10,808 nucleotides of DNA from contig JAKQBU010000099.1 of the NCBI GenBank assembly GCA_029573975.1, positions 1 through 10,808 on the forward strand, in the 5' to 3' direction. Made by a program: the position numbers and the translations under genes. Below are positions 6,078 through 10,808 of this stretch, one piece after another. The notes under the pieces were generated by a model that worked only from the letters and a program-made list of their open reading frames with translations, was not told the DNA's origin and did not search any database. Every line of letters begins with the position of its first letter. Positions within the stretch are counted from its first letter, which is position 1. The stretch comes from Planctomycetota bacterium. GTDB lineage: Bacteria; Planctomycetota; Phycisphaerae; Sedimentisphaerales; SM23-30.

Positions 6078-8780
6078 TCAGCCTGCGCGATTCGCCTTTT
6101 GATACCGGATGGTAGCGGCACCCGGCCGTTCTGGAATGTCCACCAGGATCCCGCGGTCCATCAGCTCCGCACCGGTTGCCCGGATCAGTTCCTTTTCATC
6201 GTAGTTTTTCAACTGATAGGTTGTCTGGGGGTCCAGCCCGCGCAGCCTCAGCTCCGCCGATTTGTAGATACAATCGTCGCGGCGGAAGGCCTGGACGAAT
6301 CCTTCACCCTTGGAGGGTTCATGGAACTGCCAGCCCAGCCATTCGTCCGGCGCGAGATTGTAGGGGGTCAGCGGATAGTAGTCGCCGAAATAATACTTGC
6401 CGACCTCCAGCCATTCCTTATACAGCTTCTGGATCAGGGCGTCGTTGACCTCTACACGGAAATCAAAGACGGCGTTGCCGCTGGGACACATATTGCTCCG
6501 CCGCACATAGGGGCTGTAGGATTTTTCGCCCTGGTTGGCGCCCCAGCCCCAGCCGCCGGCGTTCGGGGGATTATAAACCGTCCCATGAAACGGCAGCCAG
6601 AACGACAGGCCGTAGGTGTGTCCCTGCTGGCCGACCGGCTCGGTCAGATAGTCGCTCCGCAGCAGAGTGACCGCCCGCCGCATGGTCTCCAGGTCCAGCC
6701 GGTGCCCGCCGGAGGCGCAGGAATCGATCAGCATATCCGGATGCTGGGCCAGCAGGCCGTCCCAGTAAGCCAGGTATCCCATGACATATTTGTTTTCAGT
6801 GATCCCCTGGCGGTCTTCCGTATCATTGGATCGCCAGTGACCCAGCGGATCGATGTTGTAATCTTGACGATAGAGGTCAATGCCTTCATCGGCGATCAGT
6901 TTACCAAAATGAGCGATGGCCCATTTCAGGGCTTCGGGGTGGCCCAGGTTCAGCAGGCCCCCGCCGGCTCCGCCGATCACCCATTCGGGATGTTCCGTCG
7001 TCAGCCAGGTCCCGCCGGCCACCCGCTCCGGCTCAAACCAGACGATGATCTTGACGCCCTTGCTGTGGGCATGGTCGCTGATGGCCCGCAGGCCGTTGGG
7101 GAACCGGTTCGGGCTGCGGTCCACTTCCCAGGTGCCCGTCCACGGCCAGCCTTTCTCCGCCGCCCCGACGTACCAGCCGGCGTCCATCCACCAGTAATCC
7201 AGCTTCAGCCCTTTGTTCAGGTAGCTGTCGATAAACTCGATCTGATTTTTCTCGTTCGCCTTGGTCATCTCCGCGAACTGGTGCGAGCTGCACGCCACCA
7301 GCATCGGCAGGGGGGGCAGTTTGCCGCCCGGCCGCGGGACATTGTGCTTCACCATCCACTGCCGCCAGGTATTCTGGGCGTCGTTCCAGTCGCCGCCTTT
7401 CCAGAACTGCATCACGATCATCGGGGTACGGATCATTTCGCCCGGTTGCAGTTTGAAGTGGGTGGTCTCCTGACCGGCGGTCACCTTCAGGCCGATGGTA
7501 TCCTGCCGCTGGAAGTCGGCATACCAGCGACCAGCCCAGCTCACCACGATAATGATTCCTTCGTCCCCGGTTTCCAGATTATAGTAGGGCCACTCCGCCC
7601 CGGTGGTCCGGCCGCCGGCCGGCAGGAATTTCATCTCTTTACCGCCGTCCAGCACCGTGCTCTTGGTGGCAAAATCATCCGCCGTGACAAACGTGCCGCT
7701 CCAGTGGTGCAGGCGGTATTCCCGGCCCGGTTTGCGAACGAAATCGGCATCCAGGGCCTTGAGATTCTCTACCATCGGGGTGTCCTGGTATCCCGTATTG
7801 GTCAGATAAACCGTCCATTCCAAGGTATTGAAATCTGAATATTCCACGCCTTCCCACCGCACTTCCAGGCTTGTCTTCGGGTCGGTCCAGGTCAGACTAT
7901 GCGTAACCCGGCCCTGCTGCCCTTTTTTGTGCTCGGCGTTGAACTTCCAGCTTTTCAATAGTTCATTCGAGGATTTTCCGCCCAGTGTGAAGGAGAAAGG
8001 CGGGTTGGCCTTCTGATAGTCAAATTTTTCCTTCCAACTGCCATCCTTATTATTCGAGCCGATCTGGATCTCCGCCACCGTGCTGGCCCACAGCAGCCAG
8101 TCCTGCGGTGCCGGTGAAACCTTTTCGGTTTTCAGCGTAATCTGGCCGACATAATCCGCCTGGCCGCTGGGGGTGGTTTCGCCCGGCCCGACCAAATCCA
8201 GCTTGCCCGCCGCCGCGGGGGTAAAGACCTTGAAATCGGTGATGGTTATTTTCTGGCCGGCGGCAGCCTCCTCATAATTCCACAGGGACCCGTTGATCCC
8301 TTCGAAGACCAGCGTCCCCGCCCCCGGCACCTCGCTCATCGGCCAGCCCATCGTGTTGCCGGACCGGTTGGCCTGGAATTTCGCCGGTTTGGCCGCGTCG
8401 CCGCTTACCGGTGCGAATACCGACAGGATCGGCGTGCCGCTGCCGTCGCTGAACAGATTCAGGCCGAACGTATGGACTTCCGAATCACTGTCAAAATGAA
8501 ACGTATAGGTGACGCTGCCTTCCGTGGGGGCAATCTTGAACGTATGATCGCCCTGATTGTTCAGCCATTTGACCTGCCCGGCATTTTTGACAAGATCACC
8601 CTCGTAGAAAAACAAGTCCCAGGGACCGTCCAGCGGTCCGGAATTCCACTTGGAGTGGCCATCCTGGGTTCCTTCCCCGTTGCAGCCGAAGACCGTGATG
8701 GCGGTGATTTCCATCGCCCCAACTGACGCCGCCCCGCACAAAACCATCAAAAGAACCAGTACACAACTTTTCATCTTCAT
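6078..8780 (-). CDS. GH36-type alpha-galactosidase, exported
   Basis: A 900-residue exported enzyme. The signal peptide is residues 1-22 (MKMK, hydrophobic core, SVGA cleavage). Residues 23 to about 190 form a beta-rich domain I do not recognise. They are followed by the GH36-like beta-supersandwich (about 215-475), the TIM barrel (about 490-780) and a C-terminal beta-domain (to 900). Barrel signatures are YWWMDAGWY (529-537), VWFEPERV (580-587), the strand YRQDYN with likely nucleophile Asp640, IDSCASGGHRLDLETMRR (685-702) and LLRSDY with likely acid/base Asp710. GH36 enzymes hydrolyse terminal alpha-galactosides such as raffinose, stachyose or galactomannan branches with retention; some act on alpha-N-acetylgalactosamine. 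The usual length is about 700, so the N-terminal domain is extra. The ATG at 8780 is chosen because GGAG lies 6 bases before it. It is the last gene of the hydrolase operon, 50 bases after the GH32-like gene. Confidence 0.85.
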   Translation of the reverse strand: MKMKSCVLVLLMVLCGAASVGAMEITAITVFGCNGEGTQDGHSKWNSGPLDGPWDLFFYEGDLVKNAGQVKWLNNQGDHTFKIAPTEGSVTYTFHFDSDSEVHTFGLNLFSDGSGTPILSVFAPVSGDAAKPAKFQANRSGNTMGWPMSEVPGAGTLVFEGINGSLWNYEEAAAGQKITITDFKVFTPAAAGKLDLVGPGETTPSGQADYVGQITLKTEKVSPAPQDWLLWASTVAEIQIGSNNKDGSWKEKFDYQKANPPFSFTLGGKSSNELLKSWKFNAEHKKGQQGRVTHSLTWTDPKTSLEVRWEGVEYSDFNTLEWTVYLTNTGYQDTPMVENLKALDADFVRKPGREYRLHHWSGTFVTADDFATKSTVLDGGKEMKFLPAGGRTTGAEWPYYNLETGDEGIIIVVSWAGRWYADFQRQDTIGLKVTAGQETTHFKLQPGEMIRTPMIVMQFWKGGDWNDAQNTWRQWMVKHNVPRPGGKLPPLPMLVACSSHQFAEMTKANEKNQIEFIDSYLNKGLKLDYWWMDAGWYVGAAEKGWPWTGTWEVDRSPNRFPNGLRAISDHAHSKGVKIIVWFEPERVAGGTWLTTEHPEWVIGGAGGGLLNLGHPEALKWAIAHFGKLIADEGIDLYRQDYNIDPLGHWRSNDTEDRQGITENKYVMGYLAYWDGLLAQHPDMLIDSCASGGHRLDLETMRRAVTLLRSDYLTEPVGQQGHTYGLSFWLPFHGTVYNPPNAGGWGWGANQGEKSYSPYVRRSNMCPSGNAVFDFRVEVNDALIQKLYKEWLEVGKYYFGDYYPLTPYNLAPDEWLGWQFHEPSKGEGFVQAFRRDDCIYKSAELRLRGLDPQTTYQLKNYDEKELIRATGAELMDRGILVDIPERPGAATIRYQKANRAG

Positions 8781-8830
8781 AATCATCTCCATATAAAAAA
8801 ACTGTAAATAAAACACTCTTTTGGTTTTTG

Positions 8831-10426
8831 CTAACGAAGGGCCTCTGCTGCCGCTGGCAGGGATTCCAGTTCCGCCATCCGGAAACCGCTGAACTCGGCT
8901 GTTCCCTGCCTTACCAGCAGGCCGACACGCCCCTGGGCTGGGGCATCGAGTATCGAGGTACTGAAAAACCAGCGGTCATTCACATACACTTCCACTCGAT
9001 GGCTGTGAATCAGGAGCCGAATATTTTGCGGATGGTCAGCCATTCCCAGCCCTTGATAATGGTCTATCAATTCCGAAACCGGCAGATGATCAACGGCTTT
9101 GATTTGAACCAAAGCCAGGCTGTCGGTTTTCTCTTCCAGGATCAGTCCGGTCCCTCTCTCTCCATCCCAGCGGAATACGATCCCTGCCGCCTGCGCCGGC
9201 TGGGCACGGAGGGTACAGGTAATCATGGAATGGGAACCGGCATACGGCAGCCATAGGATTGAGTCTGCTTGCTCTGGCGAGCGGCAGGAAATTTTTTCCT
9301 TCGCTGTCGTCCAGACTCCCTTTCCCATGCTTTCCTGAACGGAAACGCCATCAAAGCCGGTGATAACAGCAGACGTTTCCAGTTGGTTCAGATTGGGCCA
9401 ATATCCCAGCCAAAGGGTCCCGTCTTCGCTTTGCCGAATCACCTTGGGAATTCCCCAGGTTACCGGATGTTCGCAGCAGCCCTTCAGCCAGCCGTGTACC
9501 GTATGATGGTAAAGCAGCCTCGTATCGCCGAACAACAGAGTCCGCCCGACATAATTGTCCATCCTCCCCTGGCCGGAGCCCAGCAGGAGCGGCTGTTCGG
9601 GGATACGATACGGCCCCTCGCGGGAATCCGCCATTACGTACCAGGTTCCGGAGGCGTCTTTTCGGCCGGAGGTATCTTTCCGCGACCGGGCGCAGGAAAA
9701 AATCAGGTAATGTCTGCCATTCATCTGGAAATATTCCGGCACCTCCATAAAAAGAAACTTCGGGCTGGCAAAGATCGGCGGCAAATATTCCCACTCGGTA
9801 AGATTTTTCGATTTCACCCGGGCAATACAGGCAATCTGAGTTTCATCCTTTGTATCCGGCGGCACCGGGGCGCCGCTGCCGGCGGTGCGGGCACAGAGGT
9901 AGCCATGCCATAGCTTTTCCTGCGCATCGTAATAAACGGATAAATCGCGCCAGTCCTCTCCCCCGTAATAGGGTTTCCGGCTCACCAGGACCGGATTGCC
10001 CGGATATTGCTGCCAGGTTTCCAGGTCTGGCGAAAACAGCACTCCGATCTCCTGGCCGCCGTTTTGACCGCCCGCCCCGATGAAACAGGCGTATCCGGTG
10101 TCGGTTGGGATGGTACAGCCCGTCAGATAGGGAGCTTTCCCCCAGGCGCCCTCCGGCACCTGTTCAAAAATGGATTCCCGCGGCTGCCAGTGCAGCAGGT
10201 CCCGGGAACTGGCCCTGCCGATACGATACCACAGATTCCAGTTCGAACCAAACTGGCTTTCCAGGTAAAAAAGCTGGTATTCCCCCTCCTTGTCGTTACA
10301 TACCCAGGTATCCCACATGTAATACGGTTCGGCGGGGCTGTACATCTGCGCCGCCGCATATCGGCAGGGAAACAAAGATAATAAACAAAAAAGCGTTATA
10401 CAGGAAATCGAAACTATTTTCATCAT
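8831..10426 (-). CDS. GH32-like exported beta-fructosidase/levanase-type hydrolase
   Basis: A 531-residue exported protein. A signal peptide (1-26, ending YAAA|Q) precedes a five-bladed-propeller-like domain (about 30-360) and a C-terminal beta-sandwich (about 385-522). The latter includes HRVEVYVNDRWFFSTSIL and GRVGLLVRQGTAEFSGF, as in GH32 enzymes. ASSRDLLHWQP (72-82) matches the GH32 SxDLxHW pattern. Three acidic residues line up with the catalytic triad: Asp39 in YMWDTW (in place of WMNDPNG), Asp161 in WRDL (RDP motif) and Glu228 in MEVPEYF (EC motif). All three motifs are altered, so the substrate may be something other than sucrose, levan or inulin; a GH43-like activity of the related fold is the alternative. 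The ATG at 10426 has AGGAG 8 bases upstream. It lies 32 bases after one GH36-like gene and 50 before another, in one operon. Confidence 0.72.
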   Translation of the reverse strand: MMKIVSISCITLFCLLSLFPCRYAAAQMYSPAEPYYMWDTWVCNDKEGEYQLFYLESQFGSNWNLWYRIGRASSRDLLHWQPRESIFEQVPEGAWGKAPYLTGCTIPTDTGYACFIGAGGQNGGQEIGVLFSPDLETWQQYPGNPVLVSRKPYYGGEDWRDLSVYYDAQEKLWHGYLCARTAGSGAPVPPDTKDETQIACIARVKSKNLTEWEYLPPIFASPKFLFMEVPEYFQMNGRHYLIFSCARSRKDTSGRKDASGTWYVMADSREGPYRIPEQPLLLGSGQGRMDNYVGRTLLFGDTRLLYHHTVHGWLKGCCEHPVTWGIPKVIRQSEDGTLWLGYWPNLNQLETSAVITGFDGVSVQESMGKGVWTTAKEKISCRSPEQADSILWLPYAGSHSMITCTLRAQPAQAAGIVFRWDGERGTGLILEEKTDSLALVQIKAVDHLPVSELIDHYQGLGMADHPQNIRLLIHSHRVEVYVNDRWFFSTSILDAPAQGRVGLLVRQGTAEFSGFRMAELESLPAAAEALR

Positions 10427-10458
10427 AGAGGAAACTCCTGAATCGGAAGAACTACTCC

Positions 10459-10808
10459 TCAGCGAATTTTTTTATACCGAATCAAAGCCGCCGCCGGCTG
10501 GCTGGCAAAGGTAATCCGCAAGCCTTTCTCTAGCAGCTCCTGGCCGGTCACCACCAGCTTCTCCTCCTGATCCAAATCCTGGATTTCATAACTGGCCTGC
10601 CCTTCCAGCCCCTTCAATTTGCATAAGCCCGAATCATAGATCGTGCCCGCCCGGCAGAACATCTGCACCATGCCCTCCCCCGCCTCCGGCCGGTGAAACT
10701 GCCAGCCGATCCACATGTCGCTTCCAAGGCTGTAGGGGGTCAGCGGGTAATAATCCCCATAATAATTCGGCGCCACCTCCCGCCACTGCTGAATCAGACG
10801 ACGTAAAA
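10459..10808 (-). CDS. GH36-like alpha-galactosidase, C-terminal part (cut by edge)
   Basis: The reading frame is open to the right edge of the window, so only the last 115 residues of the protein are seen. They begin LRRLIQQWREVAPNYYGDYYPLTPYSL and align with the end of the complete GH36 protein at 6078-8780. Shared blocks are GDYYPLTPY, then W-x-GWQFH-x-P, GEG-x-VQ-x-F and the final alpha-strand-like IRY-x-K. This part is the C-terminal end of the barrel and the beta-domain, so catalytic residues lie outside the window. It is the most upstream gene visible in the hydrolase operon, 32 bases before the GH32-like gene. The two GH36 proteins are clearly related but divergent, so they may have split specificities. 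The internal GTG at 10776 is not a start. Confidence 0.8.
   Translation of the reverse strand, partial: LRRLIQQWREVAPNYYGDYYPLTPYSLGSDMWIGWQFHRPEAGEGMVQMFCRAGTIYDSGLCKLKGLEGQASYEIQDLDQEEKLVVTGQELLEKGLRITFASQPAAALIRYKKIR

Noticed and set aside
6054..7838. 594-codon open frame on the plus strand
   Set aside because: It lies antisense to the GH36 barrel, which has recognisable catalytic motifs on the minus strand. The frame is open because of high-GC codon bias.
1..10808. CRISPR array, tRNA, rRNA, insertion sequence, integron attC or phage module
   Set aside because: I saw no spaced direct repeats, transposase or integrase reading frames, clover-leaf sequences or terminal inverted repeats with target duplications.

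Overview
The window looks like chromosomal DNA from an environmental member of the PVC superphylum, most likely a planctomycete of the Phycisphaerae type, with Lentisphaerota or Kiritimatiellota as alternatives. The reasons are two PEP-CTERM proteins side by side, a large exported GH36 alpha-galactosidase-like enzyme next to a GH32-like enzyme, an ECF sigma / zinc-binding anti-sigma pair, and Gram-negative signal peptides. The assignment is an inference from gene content and was not tested against a database. I see no phage, transposon, CRISPR, tRNA or rRNA sequence.

Layout. (1) 150-980, minus: a small kinase-fold protein resembling LPS (Kdo/WaaP/RIO-like) kinases, with a strong hairpin just past its end. 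(2) 981-1735: a 755-base AT-rich intergenic stretch between divergent genes. It holds a TATAAT-type promoter candidate for the kinase and a clear sigma-54 (-24/-12) promoter pointing right. A leader of about 470 nt with several inverted repeats follows that promoter. (3) 1736-3454, plus: two PEP-CTERM exported proteins in a probable operon, ended by a strong terminator at 3487-3536 that lies between convergent transcription units. (4) 5830-3557, minus: an ECF regulatory operon made of a secreted protein of unknown function, an ECF sigma factor and a membrane-anchored ZAS-type anti-sigma factor. A promoter of the ECF type (TGTAAC, 16 bases, CGTATAAA) lies about 70 nt before the first gene, suggesting autoregulation. 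(5) 10808-6078, minus: a glycoside hydrolase operon, with the C-terminal end of one GH36-like enzyme (cut by the window edge), a GH32-like enzyme with altered signature motifs, and a complete 900-residue GH36-like enzyme.

How they may work together. The hydrolases with recognisable N-termini carry signal peptides and are closely spaced (32 and 50 bases), so they probably act together outside the cytoplasm on one glycan. An alpha-galactosidase with a beta-fructosidase would fit raffinose-family oligosaccharides, but the altered GH32 motifs leave the substrate open. The PEP-CTERM pair is probably sorted by an exosortase encoded elsewhere, and its sigma-54 promoter fits the RpoN control reported for PEP-CTERM systems. 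The ECF operon is a self-contained signalling unit whose secreted protein may be a sensor, a target or an envelope-stress effector.

The most interesting points are the sigma-54 promoter with its long structured leader, the ECF operon built around an uncharacterised secreted protein, and the tandem GH36/GH32-like cluster whose complete GH36 enzyme has an unrecognised N-terminal domain.
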